A program made the translations under genes and the position numbers. From contig CAIMUZ010000036.1 in the NCBI GenBank assembly GCA_903844775.1, forward strand, positions 1 to 34,658: DNA of 34,658 bases, written 5' to 3'. Below, one piece after another: positions 19,023-27,637 of the stretch; position 1 is the stretch's first letter; each line of letters opens with the position of its first letter. A model generated the notes under the pieces. It saw only the letters and a program-made list of their open reading frames with translations, was not told the origin of the DNA and made no database searches. This DNA comes from an uncultured Burkholderiales bacterium (GTDB lineage: Bacteria; Pseudomonadota; Gammaproteobacteria; Burkholderiales; Burkholderiaceae_C).

Positions 19023-19946
19023 ATGCTTGCTCAAAGAACCATCAAAACCCTGACCCAAGCGGTGGGTGTGGGTTTGCACAGCGGCCAGCGGGTTGAGCTC
19101 ACACTCAAACCTGCGGCGCCTGATACTGGCATTATTTTTCGCCGTGTTGATTTGGTTGAGCCTGTCGATATTCATATCTCTGCACAGAGTGTGACCGACA
19201 CGCGTTTGGCTTCCACCATTTCAAGCGGCCAAGCCAAAGTTCATACCGTTGAGCATTTGATGTCGGCTTGTGCAGGCTTAGGCATCGATAACTTGATCGT
19301 CGATATCACGGCAGAAGAGGTGCCCATCTTGGATGGCTCTGCTTCCTCCTTTGTTTTCTTGCTGCAAAGCGCAGGCATTGAATTGCAGAAGGTCCCCAAG
19401 AAATTCATTCGCGTTTTAAAAACAGTCGAAGTGAAAGACGGGCAGGGCGAAAATATCAAATGGGCCAAGTTGGAGCCTTACAACGGCTACCGTCTGAGTT
19501 TTGAGATTGATTTCCATCACCCTGCGGTCGATTCCACAGGGCAGCAGGTGGTCTTTGACATGGGTCGCGATGTTTATGCACGCGACATCGCTCGAGCACG
19601 TACCTTTGGTTTTACAAAAGATGTCGAAATGTTGAGATCAAACGGCTTGGCACTGGGCGGCGGTTTAGACAACGCCATTGTGATGAACGACTACAAAGTT
19701 CTCAACAGTGACGGCCTGCGTTATGACGATGAATTTGTGAAGCACAAGATCTTGGATGCGATGGGCGATCTGTACCTGATTGGCAAGCCACTGATTGCCA
19801 GTTACACAGCTTTCCGTTCCGGTCATGCCATGAACAATCTGTTGCTGCGTGCCCTGCTCGAGCAGCCGGATGCCTATGAGATCGTCAGCTTTGATGATGT
19901 GAAAAAAGCACCCGAAGGATTTGCTCTTCCCGTTCGTGCTTGGTAA
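19023..19946 (+). CDS. lpxC: UDP-3-O-acyl-N-acetylglucosamine deacetylase
   Basis: LpxC is the zinc-dependent deacetylase of the committed step of lipid A synthesis. The 307-residue product (E. coli 305) has the first zinc-site motif VEHLMSA (E77, H78), the second HKILDAMGD (H241, D245) and the catalytic-site histidine in SGHAMNN (H268). It also has GVGLHSG and the hydrophobic-passage region [14 protein letters not shown]. It ends the dcw cluster, as in many proteobacteria, tying outer-membrane synthesis to murein and division genes. Confidence 0.97.
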   Translation: MLAQRTIKTLTQAVGVGLHSGQRVELTLKPAAPDTGIIFRRVDLVEPVDIHISAQSVTDTRLASTISSGQAKVHTVEHLMSACAGLGIDNLIVDITAEEVPILDGSASSFVFLLQSAGIELQKVPKKFIRVLKTVEVKDGQGENIKWAKLEPYNGYRLSFEIDFHHPAVDSTGQQVVFDMGRDVYARDIARARTFGFTKDVEMLRSNGLALGGGLDNAIVMNDYKVLNSDGLRYDDEFVKHKILDAMGDLYLIGKPLIASYTAFRSGHAMNNLLLRALLEQPDAYEIVSFDDVKKAPEGFALPVRAW

Positions 19947-19949
19947 TTC

Positions 19950-21191
19950 ATGGCGGATCAAGCACCCCCCTCTTTGAAGGCGTTGCTCGCGCATCAACCC
20001 TTTCTGCGTTTTTGGCTTGCCAGGTTGACAGGCATCTTGGCCAATCAAATGCTGATGGTGGCCTTGGCTTGGCACATCTATGAAATCACGGGCAGTGCTT
20101 GGGACTTGGGACTGGTCGGTTTGTTCCAGTTTGTTCCTGCTTTGATCATGACGCTGCCTGCAGGGCATATCGTAGACAGACACCACAAAGTGCACATCTA
20201 CTCAGTTTGCATGTTGCTTCAAGCGGTGGTGGCTGGCCTGTTGGTTTGGGGAACGCACACTGATTCAGTCACCCGGGAGTGGGTATTTTTTGTGTCAGTG
20301 GTGTTGGGAATTGTGCGTGCTTTTCAGATGCCGACCCAACAAGCGCTCACAGCCGATCTGGTGCCTCCTAACTTGCTACAGCGAGCAGTGGCCATGAGCT
20401 CAACCGGTGTTCAGGCTGCGGTGATTGGTGGCCCGGCCATGGGTGGTATTTTGTATGCCTTCCATGTCAATGCGGTTTACGTCACATGTGCCGTTTTCTT
20501 AACGCTTGCATTCCTGCTGGCGCTCACAGTTCGCTACGAGCACAAACCATCTCAAGCTGCGGTTGATTTGCAAAGCGTGATGGCGGGTGCCTACTTTGTT
20601 TGGCATCACAAAGTATTGTTGGGCGCTTTTGCATTGGATCTGTTTGCGGTGCTGTTGGGTGGTGTGACGGCCCTGCTGCCCATTTATGCCAAAGACATTT
20701 TGCACACAGGTCCCGAAGGATTGGGCGTCTTAAGATCTGCGCCCGCGGTCGGGGCATTGATGATGGCGGTTGTCTTGACCCAATGGCCTATTGAGCGCCG
20801 TGTGGGTCGATGGCTTTTGATTTCAGTGGCTATTTTTGGCGCTGCTAATTTTGTGTTTGGCTTGTCAACTCACATGGGCTTGTCGATTGCCGCCCTCATG
20901 CTGGCGGGTGCGGCTGACAATGTGAGTGTGGTGGTGAGGATGACGCTCATGCAACTTGAAACACCCGAAGACATGCGCGGGCGCGTGGCGGCGGTCAATA
21001 CGATCTTCATTGGCGCGTCGAACCAGCTGGGTGAATTTGAATCAGGTGCCACTGCGGCCATGTGGGGGCCTGTGGCTTCAGTGGTCTTTGGCGGCTTGGC
21101 CACGGTGGGTGTGGCACTGGCCACCTTGAAAATATTTCCTGCGCTGGCGCAACGCGATCGAATGATCAGTACCAAGCCCAGCAGCCACTAA
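19950..21191 (+). CDS. MFS transporter (EntS-like family), substrate unknown
   Basis: The 413-residue product is a polytopic membrane protein with about 12 hydrophobic segments. It has the major facilitator loop-2/3-type motif GHIVDRHHKVHIY after the second segment, PTQQALTADLVP, and a second-half repeat GRVAAVNTIFIGASNQLGEFESG that recurs in EntS/MFS_3-type proteins. Some members of that family export siderophores, but nothing here shows the substrate. The ATG lies 3 nt after the lpxC stop without a clear ribosome binding site, so expression probably depends on lpxC read-through and coupling. It converges on ruvC with only 7 nt between. Confidence 0.8.
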   Translation: MADQAPPSLKALLAHQPFLRFWLARLTGILANQMLMVALAWHIYEITGSAWDLGLVGLFQFVPALIMTLPAGHIVDRHHKVHIYSVCMLLQAVVAGLLVWGTHTDSVTREWVFFVSVVLGIVRAFQMPTQQALTADLVPPNLLQRAVAMSSTGVQAAVIGGPAMGGILYAFHVNAVYVTCAVFLTLAFLLALTVRYEHKPSQAAVDLQSVMAGAYFVWHHKVLLGAFALDLFAVLLGGVTALLPIYAKDILHTGPEGLGVLRSAPAVGALMMAVVLTQWPIERRVGRWLLISVAIFGAANFVFGLSTHMGLSIAALMLAGAADNVSVVVRMTLMQLETPEDMRGRVAAVNTIFIGASNQLGEFESGATAAMWGPVASVVFGGLATVGVALATLKIFPALAQRDRMISTKPSSH

Positions 21192-21198
21192 GGCGTCA

Positions 21199-21747
21199 TC
21201 AATGACTGCGGCCGTCTCTGAACATGCCGTGGGTTTTGCGATGAAGAAGATCCAACGCAGCCAGTTTGTTCATGGACGGACTGGCGTGCGCGTGTGTGAT
21301 CGCCAAGCCCAATGCATCAGCCGCGTCAGGGCCAGGCACCGAGGGAAGTTTCAACATGCGTTTCACCATCTCTTGAATTTGAGATTTGGCCGCACGGCCA
21401 TGACCTGTGATGGCCTTCTTCATTTGCAATGCGGTGTATTCAGCCACGGGCAAATTGCATGAAACCAGAGCGGTCAGGCAACATCCACGGGCTTGACCTA
21501 AGAGCAAAGTGGCCTGTGGGTTGACGTTGACGAAAACGATTTCGACCGACGAGACTTGGGGCTGATAACGTTGGTTGATTTCAAGGATGCCGTCGTAAAT
21601 CACCTTCAGACGATTGGGCAAGTTGCCTTGCTCAACTTTGTGGGTGCGAATGACACCGCTGGCGACATAGTTGAGTTTGGCGCCATCAACGTCAATCACA
21701 CCAAAACCAGTGGTTTGAAGGCCAGGGTCTATGCCAAGAATTCTCAT
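21199..21747 (-). CDS. ruvC: Crossover junction endodeoxyribonuclease RuvC
   Basis: RuvC is the dimeric endonuclease that resolves Holliday junctions together with RuvAB. The 182-residue product starts with [17 protein letters not shown], and the acidic catalytic residues are visible as D7, E69 ([16 protein letters not shown]), D141 and D144 ([14 protein letters not shown]). The LLLGQARG segment is also typical. ruvA and ruvB are not in the window. It follows mtgA on the same strand by 21 nt and has its own putative promoter reaching into the end of mtgA. Confidence 0.96.
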   Translation of the reverse strand: MRILGIDPGLQTTGFGVIDVDGAKLNYVASGVIRTHKVEQGNLPNRLKVIYDGILEINQRYQPQVSSVEIVFVNVNPQATLLLGQARGCCLTALVSCNLPVAEYTALQMKKAITGHGRAAKSQIQEMVKRMLKLPSVPGPDAADALGLAITHAHASPSMNKLAALDLLHRKTHGMFRDGRSH

Positions 21748-21753
21748 GCTGCG

Positions 21754-21782
21754 ATTGTCATTCGATGTTCAAGGTAAAGCAA
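21754..21782 (-). promoter_or_regulatory. Putative ruvC promoter (leaderless)
   Basis: On the minus strand TTGCTT (21782-21777), a 17-nt spacer and GACAAT (21759-21754) end exactly 6 nt before the ruvC ATG. There is no Shine-Dalgarno sequence. The -35 lies in the last codons of mtgA. Confidence 0.45.
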
Positions 21783-22515
21783 CATCATTCATGCGCGCCA
21801 TGATGGTTTGAGCGCGATCACTCAAATAAACAGACTCGGGTAATTTTTCAAAAAATCGAGGTCGAGGCAACATCACAGACAGTCGTGCGGATTCCCACTC
21901 CGTCAGTTTGGCGGCGGATTTTTGAAAATAGTGTTGCGCTGCAGCCTCTGCCCCAAAAACCCCCAAGCCCCATTCCACATGGTTTAAGTAAAGCGTGAGA
22001 ATTTGTTTCTTTGACAAAAAGGCTTCGAGGGACAGGGTGATGACCCATTCTTGCGCTTTTCTAACCATGGTTCGCTCACCCGTGAGCAACAGATTTTTTG
22101 CCAGCTGTTGCGTGATTGTGGAGCCACCTACAATTTTGGGCGCCTTTGCCTTGGCATTGTTTTTCTGAGCGGCTTGTGCTTCAAGTTTGGCTTGAGCACT
22201 TGCATTTTTTCGCCACGCTTTTTCAACAGCGTCCCACCATACGCCATTGTGTTGGGTAAAGCCGCTGTCCTCAGAAGCCAACACGGCACGCTTTAAGTTG
22301 TTCGATATTTGATCGGTTCCGCGCCAATCTTGTCGCCAGATCAGATGACCTTTCTTGGACATGATTTGCCAGGCTTGAGACCGCTCAAAGGCTGTAGAGG
22401 CTGGATCAGCAAAGGCCATCACGCCAACGCGACTGATGAAAAAAAATTGCAGCAACACAAAGCCAACAAGCACCAGCTTGAGCCATTGTTGGAATGCAAA
22501 GATGAAACTTTTCAT
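21769..22515 (-). CDS. mtgA: Monofunctional biosynthetic peptidoglycan transglycosylase
   Basis: MtgA polymerises lipid II into glycan strands without a transpeptidase domain (GT51 family). The 248-residue product has one N-terminal membrane segment (about residues 10-33), the catalytic EDSGFTQHNGVWWDAVEKA block, GGSTITQQLAKNLLL and RKAQEWVITLSLEAFLSKKQILTLYLNHVEWGLG. An insertion rich in Ala, Lys and Gln (about residues 103-126) sits between the first two motifs. No good ribosome binding site precedes ATG 22515. aroE often precedes mtgA in related bacteria and is missing here. Confidence 0.94.
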   Translation of the reverse strand: MKSFIFAFQQWLKLVLVGFVLLQFFFISRVGVMAFADPASTAFERSQAWQIMSKKGHLIWRQDWRGTDQISNNLKRAVLASEDSGFTQHNGVWWDAVEKAWRKNASAQAKLEAQAAQKNNAKAKAPKIVGGSTITQQLAKNLLLTGERTMVRKAQEWVITLSLEAFLSKKQILTLYLNHVEWGLGVFGAEAAAQHYFQKSAAKLTEWESARLSVMLPRPRFFEKLPESVYLSDRAQTIMARMNDVALP

Positions 22516-22629
22516 GGCTTCAAAGCCTGGGGTGCAAGCATGCGGGTTTCACACCGAAAACCCCAAAGCCCACACCCAATGCCGATCTGAGTTGCGCTGG
22601 AAAGTCAATGGTGAGAAAGTCTTGTGCAT
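22516..22629 (-). pseudogene. Short rnr-coupled ORF and gene remnant between rnr and mtgA
   Basis: The rnr stop codon TAA overlaps an ATG (TAATG at 22631-22627) that opens a 26-codon frame (stop at 22551-22549) beginning HKTFSPLTFQRNSDRHWVWA. Such an overlap normally marks an intact downstream gene, yet the frame dies after 26 residues. A second minus frame, open through the same stretch, ends in GVFGVKPACLHPRL and stops at 22522-22520, just before mtgA. I read this as a scar: the start of one lost gene joined to the end of another. From gene order in related bacteria, tonB-like and aroE are candidates, but the identity is a guess. Confidence 0.35.
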
Positions 22630-24707
22630 TATGGCGCTGAAGAATCGTCCGAGGGGGTTTCGTCGACATTCAGGGCAATGGCAATGGGACCTGCGGCTGA
22701 ATCTTCAAGTTCTTCCAAGCCATCCTCGCCAGCCTCTGGATCAGGGTTGTGGGTGTCTAAGGATGCCAACTTTTCTATCACTGTGCCGTTGACATCAAGC
22801 GCCATTGCATCAACTGCACCCAATTGCACCTTGACTTTGTCGCCTCGCACCAAACCAGAGGCGCCGACGACTGACAACATCAAGGGCAAATTGTCGGCAC
22901 GAACCAACCAACTGCCGCCCGCCATTTCTTTGACCAAACTCGCAATGACTTCGGTGATATTTTCTTGTTTTAAATACTGAAGCGTCCAAAAACGTTCCAT
23001 GCCCGTTTGATAGCTGTTGTAAGCCGTATAAGCTGCATCGAAGGCGCTGATGATGGCAAACATTTGCGCATCTTTCGGTTTGAACGGCGCAGCCAGCGCT
23101 GCGGTGGCACCATGTTTGGCGCAGGCAATGATTTGCCATTGGTTCACCAAATCGGTGTAACGACGCAGCGGCGAAGTGCTCCAAGCATAAGCCGGGACAC
23201 CAATGCCGGCATGCGGGAGCGCTTTGGTGCCCATGCGCACCTTGACGCCGGGCGCCATGCTGGCTTGACTGCGGTAAATGGCCGGCACCCCCAAGCTGGC
23301 GAGCCATTGCCCCCAGGTGCTGTTGGCCAAAATCATGGCCTCTGCCACAATCAAATCAAGGGGCGCGCCGCGTTGACGCACACTGATCTGCACCGTCTCA
23401 TGGCCTGTGGGTGGCGCATCATTTTGGCTGCGTTGTAAGCGGAAGTTGTAGTCGGGACGATTGAAGGTTTCAGGTTTGCCCCGCACCACTTCACGACCCG
23501 CTTTGAGGTGCTGCGCTAAGCGCCAGAAAAATGCCAAGCTTTGATGTGCAATCGGCAACTGAGGTTCGCCACTGCGTGGTGCGGGCGCGTTGTCTTCGAG
23601 CCAAGCTTGAGTGACCCACGCATCGAGTTGATCATGGCGCAAATTGGCCGCAATAGGGACGCGTTCTAACTTGGTTTCACTGTGTTGAATGCTGAGCGTG
23701 GCTTCATCAAAGGTGACATAAAGCGACACCGCGGGACAGGCCTGGCCTTCTGCCAAGGTGTATTGCTGAACCACTTCATCGGGCAACATGGTAATTTTGT
23801 AGCCTGGCATGTAAACCGTCGACAAGCGTGAACGACCTAATTGATCAACAGCGCTGTTGGGCTCAATGGCCAAACCCGGTGCGGCAATGTGGATGCCGAC
23901 CACCACGGTGCCAGAGCCGAGTCCTTGCACAGACAAGGCATCGTCAATCTCTGTGGTTTGAGAATCGTCAATTGAGTAGGCCTGTACCGTGGCCAATGGC
24001 AGCGCGTCAAACATGCGCGGTGCTTCTAATTTTGGAAAGCCTGTGCCCTTTGGAAAATTATCAAACAAGAAACGTTGCCAATGGAAATCGTAGGCACTGG
24101 CAATCGCCCCTGCATTTTGTAAAAGTGTGAGAGGTGCAATTTGACTGCTGCGACTGGCCTCCACCACGGCCTTGTACTCTGGCGCATTTTTGTCGGGCCT
24201 GAACAATATTTTGTAAAGCTGATCTTTGATGGGTGCAGGGCATTCACCTGCAATCAGTTCATGTGACCAGCGTTCAATTTGCACCACTATTTGTTTTTTC
24301 TTTTCAATGCCTGCCAAGGCCAACTGAACCGTTTCCGAGGCGGCTTTTTTGAATCGACCTTTGCCAGCTCGGCGGAAATAATGAGGGGCTTCGTAAAGAC
24401 GAATGAGTGCGCCCACTTGATGAGTGAGGCTTGCATCGGCACTGAAATATTCGCGGGCGATGTCGGCAAAACCAAATTCGGTTTCAGGCGCAAACTCCCA
24501 GGCCAAATCAAGCTCAATGCTTTGGCTCATGATGGAGGCTTCGGCCAGCAGTTGCGCAGGAGCAGGCTTGTCAAATTTCAAAAGTACGTTGGCACCTTTG
24601 ACCTTGACTCTTTTGCCACTGTCCAACTCCACCTGAACAGAGGCCTCAGCCTCTGACAGGATGCGTCCGGCTAGAAATTTACCAGCTTCTTCAAACAATA
24701 AAAACAT
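22629..24707 (-). CDS. RNB-domain (RNase II/R family) 3'-5' exoribonuclease
   Basis: This 692-residue product is a processive RNA exonuclease of the RNase II family, acting in RNA decay. The RNB domain starts near AYSIDDSQTTEIDDALSV, which holds the catalytic acidic cluster, and continues with HIAAPGLAI, RLSTVYMPGYKITMLP and the late SPLRRYTDLVNQWQI motif. A weak S1-like region follows near residues 590-660 (GDKVKVQLGAVDAMALDVNG). The N-terminal 60 residues (FLLFEEAGKFLAGRIL) look like a small beta-barrel. The layout differs from classical RNase R, so I give no gene symbol. Upstream, GACAAT ends 7 nt before the ATG. Confidence 0.9.
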   Translation of the reverse strand: MFLLFEEAGKFLAGRILSEAEASVQVELDSGKRVKVKGANVLLKFDKPAPAQLLAEASIMSQSIELDLAWEFAPETEFGFADIAREYFSADASLTHQVGALIRLYEAPHYFRRAGKGRFKKAASETVQLALAGIEKKKQIVVQIERWSHELIAGECPAPIKDQLYKILFRPDKNAPEYKAVVEASRSSQIAPLTLLQNAGAIASAYDFHWQRFLFDNFPKGTGFPKLEAPRMFDALPLATVQAYSIDDSQTTEIDDALSVQGLGSGTVVVGIHIAAPGLAIEPNSAVDQLGRSRLSTVYMPGYKITMLPDEVVQQYTLAEGQACPAVSLYVTFDEATLSIQHSETKLERVPIAANLRHDQLDAWVTQAWLEDNAPAPRSGEPQLPIAHQSLAFFWRLAQHLKAGREVVRGKPETFNRPDYNFRLQRSQNDAPPTGHETVQISVRQRGAPLDLIVAEAMILANSTWGQWLASLGVPAIYRSQASMAPGVKVRMGTKALPHAGIGVPAYAWSTSPLRRYTDLVNQWQIIACAKHGATAALAAPFKPKDAQMFAIISAFDAAYTAYNSYQTGMERFWTLQYLKQENITEVIASLVKEMAGGSWLVRADNLPLMLSVVGASGLVRGDKVKVQLGAVDAMALDVNGTVIEKLASLDTHNPDPEAGEDGLEELEDSAAGPIAIALNVDETPSDDSSAP

Positions 24708-24714
24708 GGGCTAG

Positions 24715-24720
24715 ATTGTC
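24715..24720 (-). promoter_or_regulatory. Putative -10 element for the RNB exonuclease gene
   Basis: On the minus strand GACAAT ends 7 nt before the ATG at 24707, with no Shine-Dalgarno between. This fits the leaderless pattern seen at ruvC and mpl. Confidence 0.35.
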
Positions 24721-24760
24721 CCATGAGGAACCCCCCTGAGGAGGTGGGGCTGGGTAAATC

Positions 24761-24766
24761 TAGAAT
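24761..24766 (+). promoter_or_regulatory. Putative -10 element of the rodA promoter
   Basis: TAGAAT ends 7 nt before an in-frame ATG at 24774. Transcription from it would start near 24774 and leave either a leaderless start there or a 30-nt leader before ATG 24804, which has AAGGA at 24789-24793. Confidence 0.4.
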
Positions 24767-24803
24767 TTGTGACATGGAAAGGGAAGCGAAGGATAATCAG
24801 ACC

Positions 24804-25958
24804 ATGCCACGCGTGATTGAAAAGCCCAGTTTGTTGTCTCGAATCCTTTATTTATTTGAAGGATTCGATGGCCCTTTGGCGTTTGCGGTCTTTGTGCTGG
24901 CCTGCGCCGGCATGCTGATCATGTATTCCTCCGGGTTCGATCATGGCACCCGCTTTGTCGATCATGGCCGAAACATGCTCATTGCCGCTGTCATCATGTT
25001 TGGCATGGCCCAAATTCCTCCCCAAAGATTGATGTCGCTGGCGGTACCCATTTACACAGTGGGCGTCATGCTTTTGATTGCGGTGGCCATTTTTGGCATC
25101 ACCAAAAAAGGTGCCAAGCGCTGGCTCAATGTGGGGGTGGTGATTCAACCCAGTGAAATTTTAAAAATTGCCATGCCCTTGATGCTGGCATGGTGGTTCC
25201 AAAAGCGAGAGGGCCAACTTCGACCCCTCGATTTTTTGGTGGCGGGCCTTTTGCTTTTGGTGCCCGTGGGTTTGATCATGCGTCAACCCGATCTGGGCAC
25301 CGCATTGTTGGTTCTAAGTACGGGCATTGCCGTTTTGTTTTTTGCTGGACTTAGCTGGCGTCTCATTTTGCCGCCTGTCTTTCTGGGCGTGGTTGGGATT
25401 GTTTTGTTGGTGGCTTTCGAAACTCAATTGTGCGCAGACGGGGTTGATTGGAAAGTCCTCCACGAGTACCAACGGCAAAGGGTTTGCACGCTTCTTGACC
25501 CCGCCCGTGACCCCTTGGGCAAAGGCTTTCACATCATCCAGGGCATGATTGCCATTGGTTCGGGAGGGTTTTGGGGTAAAGGATTCATGCAAGGAACGCA
25601 AACGCATCTGGAGTTCATACCAGAAAGAACCACAGATTTTATTTTTGCTGCGTTTTCGGAAGAGTTTGGTTTGGTCGGCACGCTTTTGCTGATTGCGGGC
25701 TTTTTCTTTTTGGTCTTTAGGGGCTTGGTCATCGCCCGTGAGGCACCTACGCTTTTTACCCGATTGCTGGCGGGCAGCGTGAGCATGATTTTCTTTACCT
25801 ATGCCTTCGTTAACATGGGCATGGTCAGCGGCATCTTGCCGGTGGTCGGCGTACCCCTGCCGTTTATCAGCTATGGCGGTACGGCCATGGTGACCTTGGG
25901 CCTTGGCTTGGGCATTCTGATGTCTATTGCCAAAGCCAAACGCTTGGTTCAGACCTGA
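24804..25958 (+). CDS. rodA: Rod-shape peptidoglycan glycosyltransferase RodA
   Basis: RodA is the SEDS glycan polymerase of the elongasome, working with PBP2 along the cell side wall. The product has about ten membrane segments, MYSSGFDHGTRFVDHGRNM, QPSEILKIAMPL, MRQPDLGTALLV, and the C-terminal GVPLPFISYGGTAMV signature. The frame opens at 24723. ATG 24804 gives the family-like start PRVIEKPSLLSRI (384 residues) with AAGGA upstream, while ATG 24774 (10 residues longer) would fit a leaderless start. The usual neighbours mreBCD and mrdA are absent. tldD follows 81 nt later. Confidence 0.93.
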   Translation: MPRVIEKPSLLSRILYLFEGFDGPLAFAVFVLACAGMLIMYSSGFDHGTRFVDHGRNMLIAAVIMFGMAQIPPQRLMSLAVPIYTVGVMLLIAVAIFGITKKGAKRWLNVGVVIQPSEILKIAMPLMLAWWFQKREGQLRPLDFLVAGLLLLVPVGLIMRQPDLGTALLVLSTGIAVLFFAGLSWRLILPPVFLGVVGIVLLVAFETQLCADGVDWKVLHEYQRQRVCTLLDPARDPLGKGFHIIQGMIAIGSGGFWGKGFMQGTQTHLEFIPERTTDFIFAAFSEEFGLVGTLLLIAGFFFLVFRGLVIAREAPTLFTRLLAGSVSMIFFTYAFVNMGMVSGILPVVGVPLPFISYGGTAMVTLGLGLGILMSIAKAKRLVQT

Positions 25959-26027
25959 TCAAGCCATGTTCAAGGCGCTGCTTGTGCCTTTCCCATCCCT
26001 CAGTGTGCAGGGGCTTCAGAGCGTGCC

Positions 26028-26033
26028 TACAAT
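26028..26033 (+). promoter_or_regulatory. Putative -10 element for a leaderless tldD transcript
   Basis: TACAAT (one mismatch to TATAAT) ends 6 nt before the tldD ATG at 26040. No Shine-Dalgarno is present in the preceding 20 nt. No good -35 is visible. Confidence 0.45.
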
Positions 26034-26039
26034 GGGCAC

Positions 26040-27500
26040 ATGATTTCACGCGAACCCACCATTGAACGCCTGGCCACGGCCAGATCTTTGTTGCTCGAAC
26101 CTTTTGGTTTGGACGAAACGCATTTGGCCAAAGCTTTGAGCGCCATCAAGGCGCACAAAGTGGACGATGCCGATTTGTATTTCCAATACACCCGCTCAGA
26201 GGGCTGGAGTCTGGAAGAGGGCATTGTGAAAACGGGCAGTTTCAGCATTGACCAAGGCGTAGGGGTGCGCGCTGTGGCCGGCGAAAAAACGGCTTTTGCT
26301 TATTCAGACGACATTTCTGAAGCGTCCCTGATGGATGCGGCCGTCACCGTCAGAGCCATTGCACAAGCCAGTCAAAATCGCAAAGCCAAAGTACCTGCGC
26401 GCAAGGTCGCTGGCATTCGGTCTTTGTATCCCTCGCTGGACCCCATGGGCACTTTGAACAGCACCGATAAAGTGAAGTTGCTGGAAAAGGTCGAGCAATT
26501 GGCCCGTGCCAAAGATGCGCGCGTGGTGCAAGTCATGGCTGGCTTGGCCAGTGAGTATGACGTGGTCATGGTGGCGCGAGCTGATGGCACTTTGGCAGCC
26601 GATGTGCGTCCCTTGGTGCGTCTTTCTGTCACCGTCATCGCTGAAAAAAATGGTCGCCGTGAGGTCGGCAGCGGTGGTGGTGGTGGTCGATTTGGTTTGG
26701 CCTATTTTGACGATGCCATGATCAACACTTATGTAAATGACGCAGTGCATGCGGCTTTGACCAATTTGGACGCGCGCCCAGCCCCTGCGGGTGTCATGAC
26801 AGTGGTGCTCGGGCCTGGCTGGCCGGGCGTGCTGTTGCATGAAGCCATTGGCCATGGTTTGGAAGGTGATTTCAATCGCAAAGGCTCTAGCGCCTTCAGC
26901 GGCATGATTGGCAAGCGCGTGGCCGCAAAGGGCGTGACGGTGTTGGACGATGGCACTATTTCTGATCGACGTGGTTCTTTGAATGTGGACGATGAAGGTT
27001 GCCCCAGTCAGCGCAATGTGCTCATCGAAGACGGCATTTTGAAAGGCTACATCCAAGACGCCATGAACGCACGACTGATGGGCGTGAAGCCCACAGGCAA
27101 TGGTCGCCGCGAAAGCTATGCGCACATTCCGATGCCGCGCATGACCAACACGTACATGTTGGGTGGCGACAAATCGCCCGAAGAAATTGTCGCCAGCATC
27201 AAGAAAGGTTTGTACGCCACCAACTTCGGCGGTGGCCAAGTGGACATCACCAGTGGCAAGTTTGTTTTCTCAGCCAGCGAAGCTTACTGGGTAGAAAACG
27301 GCAAGATTCAATACCCTGTGAAAGGGGCAACTTTGGTCGGCAGTGGGCCAGAATGTCTGAAGCAAGTCAGCATGATTGGCAATGACATGCGCCTTGATTC
27401 TGGCGTGGGAGTTTGCGGCAAAGAAGGTCAAAGCGTGCCTGTGGGTGTGGGCCAACCCACCCTGCGCATTGAGGGTCTCACCGTGGGCGGCACCGCTTAA
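26040..27500 (+). CDS. tldD: Metalloprotease TldD
   Basis: TldD forms a heterodimeric zinc protease with TldE/PmbA that cleaves unfolded peptides, for example in microcin B17 maturation and CcdA degradation. The 486-residue product (E. coli 481) has the HExxxH motif HEAIGH at residues 267-272, followed by GLEGDFNRKGSSAFSG. The C-terminal domain has MPRMTNTYMLGG, the cysteine-containing GSGPECLKQVSMIGNDM, and GVCGKEGQSVPVGVGQPTLRI. The partner gene is not in the window. Confidence 0.95.
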   Translation: MISREPTIERLATARSLLLEPFGLDETHLAKALSAIKAHKVDDADLYFQYTRSEGWSLEEGIVKTGSFSIDQGVGVRAVAGEKTAFAYSDDISEASLMDAAVTVRAIAQASQNRKAKVPARKVAGIRSLYPSLDPMGTLNSTDKVKLLEKVEQLARAKDARVVQVMAGLASEYDVVMVARADGTLAADVRPLVRLSVTVIAEKNGRREVGSGGGGGRFGLAYFDDAMINTYVNDAVHAALTNLDARPAPAGVMTVVLGPGWPGVLLHEAIGHGLEGDFNRKGSSAFSGMIGKRVAAKGVTVLDDGTISDRRGSLNVDDEGCPSQRNVLIEDGILKGYIQDAMNARLMGVKPTGNGRRESYAHIPMPRMTNTYMLGGDKSPEEIVASIKKGLYATNFGGGQVDITSGKFVFSASEAYWVENGKIQYPVKGATLVGSGPECLKQVSMIGNDMRLDSGVGVCGKEGQSVPVGVGQPTLRIEGLTVGGTA

Positions 27501-27545
27501 ACTCTGGCTTTGTTGATCTGTTTTCAGAAAACTCAGCAAAACTTG

Positions 27546-27554
27546 TGCTACATT
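27546..27554 (+). promoter_or_regulatory. Putative extended -10 promoter of the aroG leader
   Basis: TGC-TACATT has the TGn extension and a -10 hexamer with four of six consensus bases. Transcription would start about at 27561, directly at or before the leader-peptide ATG (27563). No clear -35 is seen, as is common for extended -10 promoters. Confidence 0.4.
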
Positions 27555-27562
27555 CATTTCCA

Positions 27563-27637
27563 ATGACCCAGCGCTTCAGCTCTTTTAGTTTTTATTTTGC
27601 ATTCTCAGTCTCAGGCGGACGAGAGGCCAGCGCATAA
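27563..27637 (+). CDS. Phenylalanine-rich leader peptide of aroG
   Basis: A 24-codon ORF in the aroG leader encodes a peptide whose core reads FSSFSFYFAFS: five Phe codons (27575, 27584, 27590, 27596, 27602) and one Tyr codon (27593) within ten codons. It stops with TAA at 27635-27637, 21 nt before the attenuator stem. The design matches pheL/pheM-type leaders of E. coli. The ATG has no Shine-Dalgarno, but the putative start of transcription lies just before it, so it may be read as a leaderless message. Ribosomes short of Phe-tRNA would stall over 27584-27604 and leave the antiterminator strand at 27614 free. Its function is inferred; the codons and structures are seen directly. Confidence 0.75.
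   Translation: MTQRFSSFSFYFAFSVSGGREASA

Noticed and set aside
26304-27239. 311-codon minus-strand ORF antisense to tldD
   Set aside because: It is a shadow of tldD, which has its HExxxH site and full length. The antisense translation is His/Thr/Ala-rich with no family features.
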